This document shows positions 17,701 through 23,477 of a DNA stretch of 23,477 bases, piece after piece; positions within the stretch are counted from its first letter, which is position 1, and each line of letters opens with the position of its first letter. The notes beneath the pieces are model-generated. The model had not been told where the DNA came from. It searched no databases and was given only the letters and a program-made list of their open reading frames with translations. Both the position numbers and the translations under genes were made by a program. Source of the DNA: Acidobacteriota bacterium (lineage in GTDB: Bacteria > Acidobacteriota > Terriglobia > Acidiferrales > UBA7541); assembly GCA_003161195.1 (NCBI GenBank), contig PMOV01000082.1, positions 1-23,477 on the forward strand, given 5' to 3'.

Positions 17701-17825
17701 CGCTGATTGCGTTGCGCGATAAATTGACCGACGGGCAATTACGCTTTCGCTTGCGTGGACAACATGCGGCGCTGGCGTTGCTCGATCGGAAGTCGGGGGC
17801 GGTGATTGCGAAGTATGGATTTTAA
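14736..17825 (+). CDS. Exported glycoside hydrolase with clan-A-like barrel and GH42-type accessory domains
   Basis: The gene encodes 1029 residues from the ATG at 14736, chosen because GAGG lies 9 bases upstream and a signal peptide follows directly (MNIRGWIFAGGMLLLAMAAF). The open frame extends to 14562 without signal character. Residues 25-130 resemble a class I amidotransferase-like fold (LLVLPFGSAF, RGGDLLVLGG). Residues 250-350 look like an Ig-type sandwich. Residues 365-760 look like a TIM barrel, with the likely acid/base Glu514 in WDLINEPSF and nucleophile Glu672 in MLIQETGLQ. Residues 762-850 resemble the GH42 trimerisation domain (AVLPSPQALT, GGNLLITGP). The enzyme probably cleaves a beta-linked oligosaccharide in the periplasm or outside the cell. 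GH42, GH5 or an unassigned family remain open. It is divergent from the symporter/kinase unit. Confidence 0.85.
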   Translation: MNIRGWIFAGGMLLLAMAAFARPVKAEDFGGTVIFYEAGFPAAESAGPSREQLAAQLPGAQVVSAEELAGALGNASTQLLVLPFGSAFPEQDWSAIYAYLQRGGDLLVLGGRPFTRAAYREGNSWKLREYSVRFARQLLIDQYQDTPGSEGMEFQTNPEVTFQPWRFSWKRGFSPVIRLSAVDLYPRGGAAGSIDARLDTLAWGVKDGRRLTAPLIEIDHQQNGFDGGRWIFADAELTSEDFAGASGATLLRGLAERALRGAESFIARPTLPLYLPGEPVQVDVQWRAARTAPAAATVKLSMFPEGQPTQRTTESAPLAGLHTLTLDAPAGKGFYVIEAEMLDGDKRLALYHAGFWVRDEAFLRSGPRFTVNADYLVIDGHSIAVAGTTYLSSDVQRLYFEHPNAYVWNQDLAQIHAAGLNMLRAGWWTGWDKFCDENGQPYERTLRTVEAYLMTARKYNLPVQFNFFAFLPEVLGGANSYLDPQAVRKQQTLVSAVVARFHDVPYLAWDLINEPSFSKHLWTLLPNDDGVETAKWNEWLTARYADRAALAAAWNVLPAAVQGTIALPQPIEFTSRGMYIGHNSLKVYDFTIFSQESFARWATGMRDAIRATGSQQLITVGQDEGGYVNRLSPAFFGDAVDFTTNHSWWQNDAILWDSLVAKQPGKAMLIQETGLQRELNLDEVARRDMQSEAALFERKFAAAFVQGSGAIEWQWNTNSYMTEGNETPIGAVRTDGTEKPEATVMRDFGTFAGALAGHLKAPQLPAVAIVTSQAAQFSAIADLQIAAQRNAVRAMAYGARLAPYVTAENQIGKLGAPKLAVLPSPQALTEAAWQALLKYVDDGGNLLITGPLDRDEHWQRVRREEALVVDAATEPLTFHQAELRVGDHSVLLSFDQDKQNWLDALRFKDGATLKEIARGKGRIFWAAYPVELAEGLAPAIELYNYVAGRVGLAPAFELQSPVASGVLVYATLLQDAVLYIAISDSADDALIALRDKLTDGQLRFRLRGQHAALALLDRKSGAVIAKYGF

Positions 17826-17840
17826 TTTCGCGCGGCCAAG

Positions 17841-19601
17841 TTAGCCCGCGCTCCACTTGCCGGAACCTTCCGCCAGCGTAACGTAGCGATCGAGCGGAAG
17901 ATTCGCGAATCGCTCGACCGCGCCGCTGGGCTGCGGCCACTGCACTTCCACCCAATCGAGTTTGGTGCGTCTGCCAATGCCTAGCACCATGCGCGGATCG
18001 TGCGCGGAGAGAAAACTTCCGCCGCCGACTTTCATACGGGAACGTTTTAGATCCCCGGATTGATAGGTGAGGCGCGCGCCGACGGCGTCGCGATTGCATT
18101 TTTTCCCCACGAGCCGCACACCGAGCCAGTGATTGTCTTTCGCGGCATTATTTTTTAGGAGCAGCGGGGCGGCGTCGTTGTTGGAGATGAGCACGTCCAC
18201 CGCGCCATCGTTGTTGAAATCGCCGATGGCCAGGCCGCGCGCGGGAAAGGATTGCTGGAAAATCGGGCCGCTCTGCGCGCTCACGTTTTTGAAGGCATCG
18301 CCTTGCTTGTGGAAGAGCAACAGCGGCTCGTGATAGGTGACCTGGTGCGAATATTCACCGACCAGATCGTCGGGAAAACCGTTGGCAAGGATCAGATCGA
18401 GGTCGCCGTCGTTGTCGTAGTCGAAAAATTTCAGGCCCCAGCCGCTCATCCAGCGCGTGGCCATGCCGATGCCGGCGGCCATGGCGAGGTCGTCGAAAGT
18501 GCCGTCGCGATTATTTTGATAGAGGGAGAAAATTTCTTCGTCGATGTTGGCGACGAACAGGTCCATCCAGCCGTCCTGGTTCACGTCGGCGGAGTCCACG
18601 CCCATGCCGGAACGCGCGCGGCCGTCGGCGCTATAGGCGATGTCGGCCTCGAGGCCTTGCTCGTCAAAATGGCCGCCGCCGCGATTAACGAAAAGAAAAT
18701 TCGCTACCGTATCGTTGGAGACGAAGAGGTCCATGCGGCCGTCGTTGTTGATGTCCGTGGCGACGGCGCCCCAGGCCTTGCCGAGATGCGCGGCGATGCC
18801 GGATTCCTGGCTGACGTCGGTGAACGTGCCGTCGCCATTGTTGTGAAAGAGCCAGCTCGGGCGCGGCGCGTAAATCCGCGGGATGCAGTAGTGGTGCGTG
18901 CCGTCGGCGTCGACGCCACAGGGGAGGGATTTGTCGAACTCCGCGAATTGGCAGACGAAGAGATCGAGACGGCCGTCGTTGTCATAGTCGAACCACACCG
19001 CGCTGGAGCTCCAGCCGGGGGCGGCGACGCCGGCGGGTTCGGTGACGTCGGTGAACGTGCCGTCGCCGTTGTTGCGATAAAGAATGTTGCGGCCGTACTG
19101 CGTGACGTACAGATCGGGGCAGCCGTCGCCGTCGTAATCGCCCACCGCGACGCCCATGCCGTAGCCGCCGCCGCTCACGCCCGCGCCTTCGGTGACCTCG
19201 GTGAACGTGCCGTCGCGATTGTTACGATAGAGGGCGTTGCGCAACGGATGCGGCGGCTGGTAAAAATCGCACCGGCCGCTGTTCACCAGATAGATGTCCA
19301 GCCAACCGTCGTTGTCGTAGTCGAGAAACGCGCAGCCCGCTCCGCTGGTTTCCGGCAGATATTTCTGCGGCGATTTCCCGGCGGTGTGTACCCAGGCAAT
19401 GCCGCTTTTTGCCGGTGGGATTTGTTCAAACGCGGGTGCCTGCGTGGAATCTGCGCGGGACGCACCGAACAAACCACTCAGCCATGGATACTTTCCGGCT
19501 CCCGAAATGCCTGCCAGCAGCGGCAAACCCCGCAAAAATGCCCGGCGGCCCAAGGAAAAACGATGTCGCGGCGCGCGCCGGCGGGAAATAGGATCGTTCA
19601 T
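17841..19601 (-). CDS. CRTAC1-like VCBS/FG-GAP repeat protein with ASPIC/UnbV domain and Tat signal (copy 2)
   Basis: The gene encodes 586 residues from an ATG at 19601. The N terminus (SLGRRAFLRGLPLLAG) is a twin-arginine signal, implying export after folding. Copy 1 has a Sec-type signal. Seven canonical FG-GAP calcium loops follow: DYDNDGWLD, DYDGDGCPD, DYDNDGRLD, DINNDGRMD, DVNQDGWMD, DYDNDGDLD and DFNNDGAVD, with NNGDGTFTDV strands between them. The C-terminal 75 or so residues (GARLTYQSGD to LDRYVTLAEG) are the ASPIC/UnbV domain. The whole is a probable calcium-binding beta-propeller in the envelope. It converges on the hydrolase with only 15 bases between stops and is divergent from TPR protein 2. 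A TGATAACG word (19609-19616, minus strand) lies immediately before its start. The substrate or ligand is unknown. Confidence 0.9.
   Translation of the reverse strand: MNDPISRRRAPRHRFSLGRRAFLRGLPLLAGISGAGKYPWLSGLFGASRADSTQAPAFEQIPPAKSGIAWVHTAGKSPQKYLPETSGAGCAFLDYDNDGWLDIYLVNSGRCDFYQPPHPLRNALYRNNRDGTFTEVTEGAGVSGGGYGMGVAVGDYDGDGCPDLYVTQYGRNILYRNNGDGTFTDVTEPAGVAAPGWSSSAVWFDYDNDGRLDLFVCQFAEFDKSLPCGVDADGTHHYCIPRIYAPRPSWLFHNNGDGTFTDVSQESGIAAHLGKAWGAVATDINNDGRMDLFVSNDTVANFLFVNRGGGHFDEQGLEADIAYSADGRARSGMGVDSADVNQDGWMDLFVANIDEEIFSLYQNNRDGTFDDLAMAAGIGMATRWMSGWGLKFFDYDNDGDLDLILANGFPDDLVGEYSHQVTYHEPLLLFHKQGDAFKNVSAQSGPIFQQSFPARGLAIGDFNNDGAVDVLISNNDAAPLLLKNNAAKDNHWLGVRLVGKKCNRDAVGARLTYQSGDLKRSRMKVGGGSFLSAHDPRMVLGIGRRTKLDWVEVQWPQPSGAVERFANLPLDRYVTLAEGSGKWSAG
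18813..19217. repeat. Short intragenic direct repeats in CRTAC1-like gene 2
   Basis: A 24-base segment beginning GACGTCGGTGAACGTGCCGT on the plus strand occurs at 18813-18836 and 19044-19067. A near copy is at 19194-19217. They encode the repeated GTFT(D/E)V strand of adjacent FG-GAP units. The wording differs from that in gene 1, so the two genes homogenise separately. Confidence 0.7.
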
Positions 19602-19608
19602 ATGCGGA

Positions 19609-19616
19609 CGTTATCA
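19609..19616 (-). promoter_or_regulatory. TGATAACG word between divergent CRTAC1-like gene 2 and TPR gene 2
   Basis: On the minus strand TGATAACG, the first eight bases of the tandem sites before lacI, ends 8 bases before the CRTAC1-like start codon. Position and word match suggest shared control. At eight bases it could still be chance. Confidence 0.3.
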
Positions 19617-19650
19617 TGCCACGAAAAATGTTAGGCTCAGAGTTCGCGGC

Positions 19651-21390
19651 ATGTCGCCGCGCGACGACGCTCACATGTTTCCTCTGCACCGAACCTTTTT
19701 CGTCCTGCCTGCCGCGCTCGCGTTCGTGCTGCTATGTGCCGGACCGCGGGCGGCGGCAACGCTATGGCAGGATCACGGCAGGGCCGATTTTCAGAGCTAT
19801 GTTCGCAGCGCCAACGCCGCGCGCGAGGCCGGCAACGCGGAAGTCGCGCTGCAAAACTATTCCGCCGCATTGAAACTCGATCCCCAGTGGCAAGAGGGGT
19901 GGTGGAATGTCGGCAGCCTCGAGTACGATCGCGACCACTACGCCGCCGCCATTCCGGCGTTTCGCACCCTTGCGCAACTCTCGCCGCAAGCCAGCCCCGC
20001 GTGGACCTTCCTCGGCCTCTGTGAATTCGAAACCAAGGATTACGCGAACGCCCTTGAGCATCTCACCAAGGGCGAAGCGCTCGGCGGCCTCGACGATCCC
20101 GAAGTCGCGCGGGTCGCCAAATATCATCTGGCGTTGCTGCTGATTCGCAATAGTAATTTTGCCACAGCGACCTCGCTCTTAGTTGCACTCGGCGGCGCGC
20201 GGCACGCTTCGCCGCAGCTTACGTTTGCGCTGGGGCTCGCGCGTCTCGGTCTGCCGCTCCTGCCCGATGAAGTCGATGCTTCGCAAATGGCGCGAGTGCA
20301 GCACGCCGGCGAAGCCGCCGCCGGCGAGCAACTCGCCGCTGCCGCCGCCGCTCCGCACGGCGCAATGTGGGACGCTGCGATGCAGGCCTACTCCGCAGGA
20401 CAATACGCAGACGCCATCGCCAAGCTGAAAGAATGGCTACAGCAAAATCCGCTGGCCGGCGCGGGTTGGGCGGTCTTAGGCTTGAGCGAGTTCGCCATTG
20501 ATGATTACGACGCCGCGCTGACCCACCTGCAGCAAGGACAGAAACTGGGCCTGCAAGGCAGCGCCGAAAGCGTACAACTCGCCGAATACCATCTGGGCAT
20601 TTTGCTGAATAAGACTGGTCAGTTCGCCGCCGCGCAACAGGCGCTCATGTCCGCTCTGACATCCGCGCCGATGTCCGCCACGCGCGCAGCGGAAATCACG
20701 TTCGCGCTGGGCTTGGCGGTTCTGCGTTTGCCGCTGCTGCCCGAAACGGTTGCCGACGCGCAGCGCCCGCTCGTAATCGCCGCCGGAAAAATCGCCGCGC
20801 TGCTACACGACAGCAGATACGATCAAGCCTTCCCCCAACTGGAAGTCCTCATCGCCAAATATCCCGCGACGCCCTTCCTGCATTACACCTACGGCACCGC
20901 GCTCGCCTCGCTCTCGCAGTATGACGAAGCCGCCAAACAGTTCCGCGCCGAGCTGCCGCTTTCGCCGCAAAGCGCACTCCCGTACCTCGGCCTGGCGTCG
21001 CTCGAACTGCAACGTCATCGCGCTGCCGACGCCCTGCCTTCCGCGCAACGCGCCGCGGAACTCGCCCCGCGCAGCGCCACCGCCCACTATCTTCTCGGTC
21101 GCAGCCTGCTCGAAACCGGCAAACCCGATGCCGCCATCGCCGAATTGCACGCTGCCAACGCCATCACTCCCGACAGCCCCGAAGTCCATTTCGCCTTGGC
21201 AAAAGCCTATGCCAAATCCGGCCAAGCGGAGAAAGCCGCCCAAGAGCGCGCTCTCTTCGCGCAACTCAACGCCACGGCCGAGCGCCAACGCAGCCTCCAG
21301 GGCAACCAAGCCTACGGCGCCCACGACGCTCCCGCCGCCGCACTCTCCGGCGCAACGCCGCCAGCGCCGGGCCCGACCAGTCCCCCTTAG
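19651..21390 (+). CDS. Exported TPR-repeat protein with internal duplication (copy 2)
   Basis: The gene encodes 579 residues from the ATG at 19651. AGAG lies about 8 bases upstream, and a second ATG at 19675 is possible. The frame is open back to 19384, but that stretch is antisense to the CRTAC1-like gene. The signal peptide is TFFVLPAALAFVLLCAGPRA. TPR-type helix pairs fill the rest, for example YSAALKLDPQWQEGWWNVGS near the start and PDAAIAELHAANAITPDSPE near the end. Two long units are clearly related. FLGLCEFETKDYANALEHL with FALGLARLGLPLLPDEVD (about 120-210) repeats as VLGLSEFAIDDYDAALTHL with FALGLAVLRLPLLPETVA (about 275-365), offset by about 155 residues. It ends in a Pro/Ala-rich tail. 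It probably scaffolds envelope proteins. It is divergent by 49 bases from CRTAC1-like gene 2. Confidence 0.85.
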   Translation: MSPRDDAHMFPLHRTFFVLPAALAFVLLCAGPRAAATLWQDHGRADFQSYVRSANAAREAGNAEVALQNYSAALKLDPQWQEGWWNVGSLEYDRDHYAAAIPAFRTLAQLSPQASPAWTFLGLCEFETKDYANALEHLTKGEALGGLDDPEVARVAKYHLALLLIRNSNFATATSLLVALGGARHASPQLTFALGLARLGLPLLPDEVDASQMARVQHAGEAAAGEQLAAAAAAPHGAMWDAAMQAYSAGQYADAIAKLKEWLQQNPLAGAGWAVLGLSEFAIDDYDAALTHLQQGQKLGLQGSAESVQLAEYHLGILLNKTGQFAAAQQALMSALTSAPMSATRAAEITFALGLAVLRLPLLPETVADAQRPLVIAAGKIAALLHDSRYDQAFPQLEVLIAKYPATPFLHYTYGTALASLSQYDEAAKQFRAELPLSPQSALPYLGLASLELQRHRAADALPSAQRAAELAPRSATAHYLLGRSLLETGKPDAAIAELHAANAITPDSPEVHFALAKAYAKSGQAEKAAQERALFAQLNATAERQRSLQGNQAYGAHDAPAAALSGATPPAPGPTSPP

Positions 21391-21431
21391 CCGCGCGACT
21401 CCCCTTAGTGACGCATCCCCGAAACGTGGCC

Positions 21432-21704
21432 CTAAGACGTGACCGTTGCGCCGACCAGAACCCGCGCCGTCTTGGGCTGCCGACGCAGCAACAAATAAAA
21501 CGCGGCGACCTGCGTGATCATCAGCAAGGGCACGTAGAGAACCGGGATCGCATACGCCGCGCCTAACTGTCCCGCCATCGCCGGAACGCCGGTTCGAATA
21601 GCGTGGTAATAGTCGAGAATCAAGTCCACCATTCCCACGAGATTGAACGCCACCACGAACAACCAAAACAGCGGACGTATTCTTACCGCGAGCAGTGCCA
21701 GCAT
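21432..21704 (-). pseudogene. C-terminal fragment of a small membrane protein
   Basis: This is the 3' part of a minus-strand gene. Starting at an internal ATG (21704), 90 residues remain with about three hydrophobic helices: LFWLFVVAFNLVGMVDLIL, AAYAIPVLYVPLLMITQV and the following VAAFYLLL. A basic tail (RRQPKTARVL) ends the protein. The pattern resembles four-helix membrane proteins of about 120-150 residues, so the first helix or more is missing. Upstream the same frame stays open to 22142, but that stretch is Arg/His/Gly-rich and is the antisense of the TetR fragment. No ribosome binding site is seen before 21704. I do not recognise a named family. The fragment abuts the TetR remnant head to head. 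Confidence 0.6.
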
Positions 21705-21716
21705 CGCCAGGACACC

Positions 21717-22076
21717 ATGGCGCGCGCTGCGGAAAGCAGCCCACCCGGCGCGGCTTGGAAAGCCATGGTGCGGACCTACTTGAGCGCGGAACATTGCGAT
21801 CACGCCGAATGCGGATGCCCGTTGGCGGCCCTGGCGCCCGAGTTCGCGCGCGCCGATAAACCCCTGAAAGTCCGTATCCTCAAGGAGATGGCGCAATATC
21901 AAAGTCGCATGCTTCCCTTTATGCCGGGCCGCACCACGGCCGCGAAAAAGCGCGCCTTCCTGGCAATTATTTCCACCATGCTCGGGGCGGTGGCTATCGC
22001 TCGCATACTGCCGGATCCCAAGGGCCGCGCCACGGTGCTCGCCAACGCACAAAAGTTTCTGTTGCGCAGCTTCTGA
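21717..22076 (+). pseudogene. TetR-family regulator remnant lacking the DNA-binding half
   Basis: From an ATG at 21717, 119 residues remain. They match the C-terminal ligand and dimer domain of a TetR subgroup: AWKAMVRTYLSAEHCDH, GCPLAALAPEFARAD, KRAFLAIISTMLGAVAIARI and LANAQKFLLRSF. Complete TetR proteins have about 190-200 residues, and the N-terminal helix-turn-helix of 60-80 residues is absent. The frame upstream (21603-21716) is antisense to the membrane-protein fragment and has no helix-turn-helix. AGGAC lies 3 bases before the ATG, so a headless peptide might still be translated, but it could not bind DNA by itself. The best reading is a pseudogene made by deletion. Confidence 0.7.
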
Positions 22077-22173
22077 GACCAAGTACAACGAGGGGCCGCT
22101 TTGCGTGTAGACCCGCCGCAAATCCCCACCCAATTTTGTCAATTAGAGATAAAATCAGGACGTTAGCCGCCGT

Positions 22174-22250
22174 GGGGCTGTAGCTCAGCTGGATAGAGCG
22201 GAGGTTTCCTAAACCTTAGGCCGGCGGTTCGAACCCGCCCAGCCCCACCA
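22174..22250 (+). tRNA. tRNA-Arg (anticodon CCT)
   Basis: The full cloverleaf is present. Acceptor GGGGCTG (22174-22180) pairs with CAGCCCC (22240-22246). The D-stem is GCTC/GAGC. The anticodon stem is GAGGT/ACCTT, with one G-U pair, around the loop TTCCTAA (anticodon CCT, reading AGG). The T-stem is GGCGG/CCGCC with loop TTCGAAC. CCA is encoded at 22248-22250. A TAAAAT box at 22150-22155 is a plausible -10 element, but no matching -35 box is clear. Confidence 0.97.
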
Positions 22251-22331
22251 TGTTACTCTTGCGGAAATTGACAGAGCGCCCCGTAACCGCCCATTCCCAG
22301 CGTGCGTCCTAATCCGCAGAGGCGTACCCCC

Positions 22332-22859
22332 ATGAAATTAGCCGCTATCGCAATCCTTCTGCTCGCATCGCTGACGTGCGCTGGATGGGCCCGCGCCACA
22401 ACGTTGCCCGACTCCTGCGGCGACGACAAAATCAAATTCGACGTCAAAACCGAAAACCATCAACTGCCCGCTCCTCTCACTCCACCAGACGGCAAAGCCC
22501 TGCTTGTATTGATCGAAAGCGAAAACGTGCCCATCGGCCCCTTCATGCATGCCACCATTCGTTTCGGCATGGACGGCGCCTGGGTAGGCGCCAACAACGG
22601 CAACTCCTACTTCACACTATCCGTGGACCCGGGCGTTCATCACCTCTGCGCCAGTTGGCAATCGGACTTGGTCTATAAGAATTACATCGACGTGACGCCA
22701 TTCACCGCCGAACCGGGCCAAATCTACTATTTCTCCGCCCAAGTCCTGGTCGTCTCCCGCGAAGAAGTAACCTTCGCTCTCCTGCCACTGAACGACGATC
22801 AGGGTAAGTTCCGCCTCAAAGCCTGCAAGTTCAGCACGTCCAAACCCAAATCCGTCTAA
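22332..22859 (+). CDS. Exported DUF2846-like protein
   Basis: The gene encodes 175 residues from the ATG at 22332, chosen because AGAGG lies about 10 bases upstream and a signal peptide follows at once (MKLAAIAILLLASLTCAGWA). The open frame reaches 22302 but adds only polar residues before the signal. The mature part has a beta-rich layout seen in DUF2846-type proteins: KALLVLIESEN, then ATIRFGMDGAWVGANNGNSY, VDPGVHHLCASW and EPGQIYYFSAQV. The last is the usual strand before the domain end. The Cys in SLTC is a poor lipobox, so cleavage by signal peptidase I near ARA is more likely. The protein is periplasmic with unknown role. It is followed by the cupin gene on the same strand. Confidence 0.72.
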   Translation: MKLAAIAILLLASLTCAGWARATTLPDSCGDDKIKFDVKTENHQLPAPLTPPDGKALLVLIESENVPIGPFMHATIRFGMDGAWVGANNGNSYFTLSVDPGVHHLCASWQSDLVYKNYIDVTPFTAEPGQIYYFSAQVLVVSREEVTFALLPLNDDQGKFRLKACKFSTSKPKSV

Positions 22860-22925
22860 TCAACGCTGTGGAACGGCGGCCCGGGGGGCACCCCCGCGCC
22901 TGAAGTTTTATATATACTCCGTTCC

Positions 22926-23056
22926 ATGAACTTCCCCAGCCTGCGGCCTCGCAGAAGAAGACTCGCTTTCTTAACCATGGCGATCGTGCCGTTGAGCGCC
23001 TGGGTTTTTACGCCTACGGACAAGACAAAACGGACTTTCCTGACGGCTACGACGCC
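22926..23056 (+). pseudogene. Signal-peptide leader of the cupin gene, out of frame
   Basis: The ATG at 22926 opens a frame with a basic start (RPRRRR) and a hydrophobic core (LAFLTMAIVPLSAWVF), a convincing export signal. It then runs into non-conserved sequence and stops shortly after 23056. The cupin continues in the other frame from the same place. One extra base in the T-run at 23005-23009 would join the signal to YAYGQDKTDFPDGYDAV and on into the cupin. This is either a real one-base deletion or a sequencing error. Confidence 0.5.
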
Positions 23057-23410
23057 GTGCAAGCAGCTCCAAAGAGCCACAAAGTGATTTTTGAGAATGA
23101 GCTTGTGCGTGTTTTGCAAGTCACAATTCCGCCGGCGGGCACCACGGAACCCATGCACCACCATCGTTGGCCCGGCTTTTTTCTCGACTGGGATACAGGC
23201 GGCGACTCATCCCATATCCGCTATCACCGCGGGGACGGAACCGTCAGAGACATTCCCGCCACGGAAGAACCCATTCACCCGGGCACTTGGAGCATTCACT
23301 GGATGAAGCCTGAGCCCATGCATGCGATTGAGGTCGTCGAGGGTCCCAAGCATGCGCCCAACCCCGCAGACCCTCCCCTGCTGCGCGTGGAAATCAAGAT
23401 CCATCCCTAA
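23057..23410 (+). CDS. Cupin-fold protein (probably the 3' part of a frameshifted gene)
   Basis: The gene encodes 117 residues from a GTG at 23057. There is no ribosome binding site, and the frame is open back to 22904 with sensible sequence just before it (GQDKTDFPDGYDA), so this GTG is probably not the natural start. The body is a single cupin barrel: SHKVIFENELVRVLQVTIPP, then EPMHHHRWPGFFLDW with a His cluster for metal binding, and WMKPEPMHAIEVVEG holding the second-motif His. No catalytic partner domain is present. Family members are small secreted or cytoplasmic cupins of unknown role. With the leader at 22926 restored it would be a protein of about 160 residues exported to the periplasm. 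The remaining 67 bases of the window show no gene. Confidence 0.7.
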   Translation: MQAAPKSHKVIFENELVRVLQVTIPPAGTTEPMHHHRWPGFFLDWDTGGDSSHIRYHRGDGTVRDIPATEEPIHPGTWSIHWMKPEPMHAIEVVEGPKHAPNPADPPLLRVEIKIHP

Positions 23411-23477
23411 ACTGGCTGGGACACGTTGGCCTATTCAGGCTGCGGAAAAGTGACGCAGGGTCATTCCGAGGGCGGGG

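Noticed and set aside
18252..19634. Plus-strand open frame of 460 codons over CRTAC1-like gene 2
   Set aside because: It mirrors the repeated FG-GAP codons as Val/Ala/Asp/Gly-rich repeats. The minus-strand reading explains every motif.
20803..21744. Minus-strand open frame of 313 codons over TPR gene 2
   Set aside because: It is a Gly/Arg-rich antisense frame, while the plus-strand TPR repeats are clear.
21705..22142. N-terminal extension of the membrane-protein fragment
   Set aside because: This part of the frame is antisense to the TetR remnant and lacks hydrophobic helices, so it is unlikely to be protein.
23455..23477. Possible start of a dispersed repeat at the right edge
   Set aside because: Only about 20 bases are present, with no second copy in the window to compare.

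Overview
The window looks like a chromosomal segment of an Acidobacteriota soil bacterium. This is inferred from the gene families and not from a marker gene. It has a very large Oar-type TonB-dependent receptor, two CRTAC1-type VCBS/FG-GAP proteins ending in ASPIC/UnbV domains, large exported TPR proteins, a heptaheme cytochrome c, GC-rich coding sequence and small inter-gene hairpin repeats. No phage, transposase, CRISPR or rRNA was seen.

Layout. At the left edge are the first 33 codons of an AsmA-like membrane protein (minus, 1-100) and a divergent small exported protein (plus, 291-662). A minus-strand block follows: CRTAC1-like protein 1 (714-2549) overlaps the end of TPR protein 1 (2533-4959). 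An intrinsic terminator (5000-5027) then separates it from the TonB-dependent receptor (5063-8731), which has a near-consensus sigma-70 promoter (8907-8935). A gene-free stretch of about 0.87 kb leads to a LacI-family regulator (plus, 9603-10688), a seven-heme cytochrome c (plus, 10857-12062), a convergent ROK sugar kinase plus FucP/GluP-type sugar transporter (minus, 12138-14450), and a divergent exported glycoside hydrolase of about 1029 residues (plus, 14736-17825). A second CRTAC1-like protein with a twin-arginine signal (minus, 17841-19601) is divergent from a second TPR protein (plus, 19651-21390). The right end holds two gene fragments facing away from each other, a membrane protein tail and a TetR C-terminal half. 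It also holds tRNA-Arg(CCT), a DUF2846-like exported protein and a cupin whose signal-peptide leader lies in another frame.

How the genes may work together (inference). The centre reads as a carbohydrate-use locus. The TonB receptor would import an oligosaccharide across the outer membrane, the exported hydrolase would cut it, the FucP/GluP-type symporter would bring the sugar into the cytoplasm, and the ROK kinase would phosphorylate it. The LacI protein would sense the sugar. Sites sharing an ATAACG core lie upstream of lacI (twice), the hydrolase and CRTAC1-like gene 2, with a one-mismatch relative at the receptor promoter, so one regulon is plausible. The two CRTAC1/TPR pairs flanking the sugar genes, together with the heptaheme cytochrome, form an envelope set of unknown function. 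They are the best candidate here for an undescribed system.
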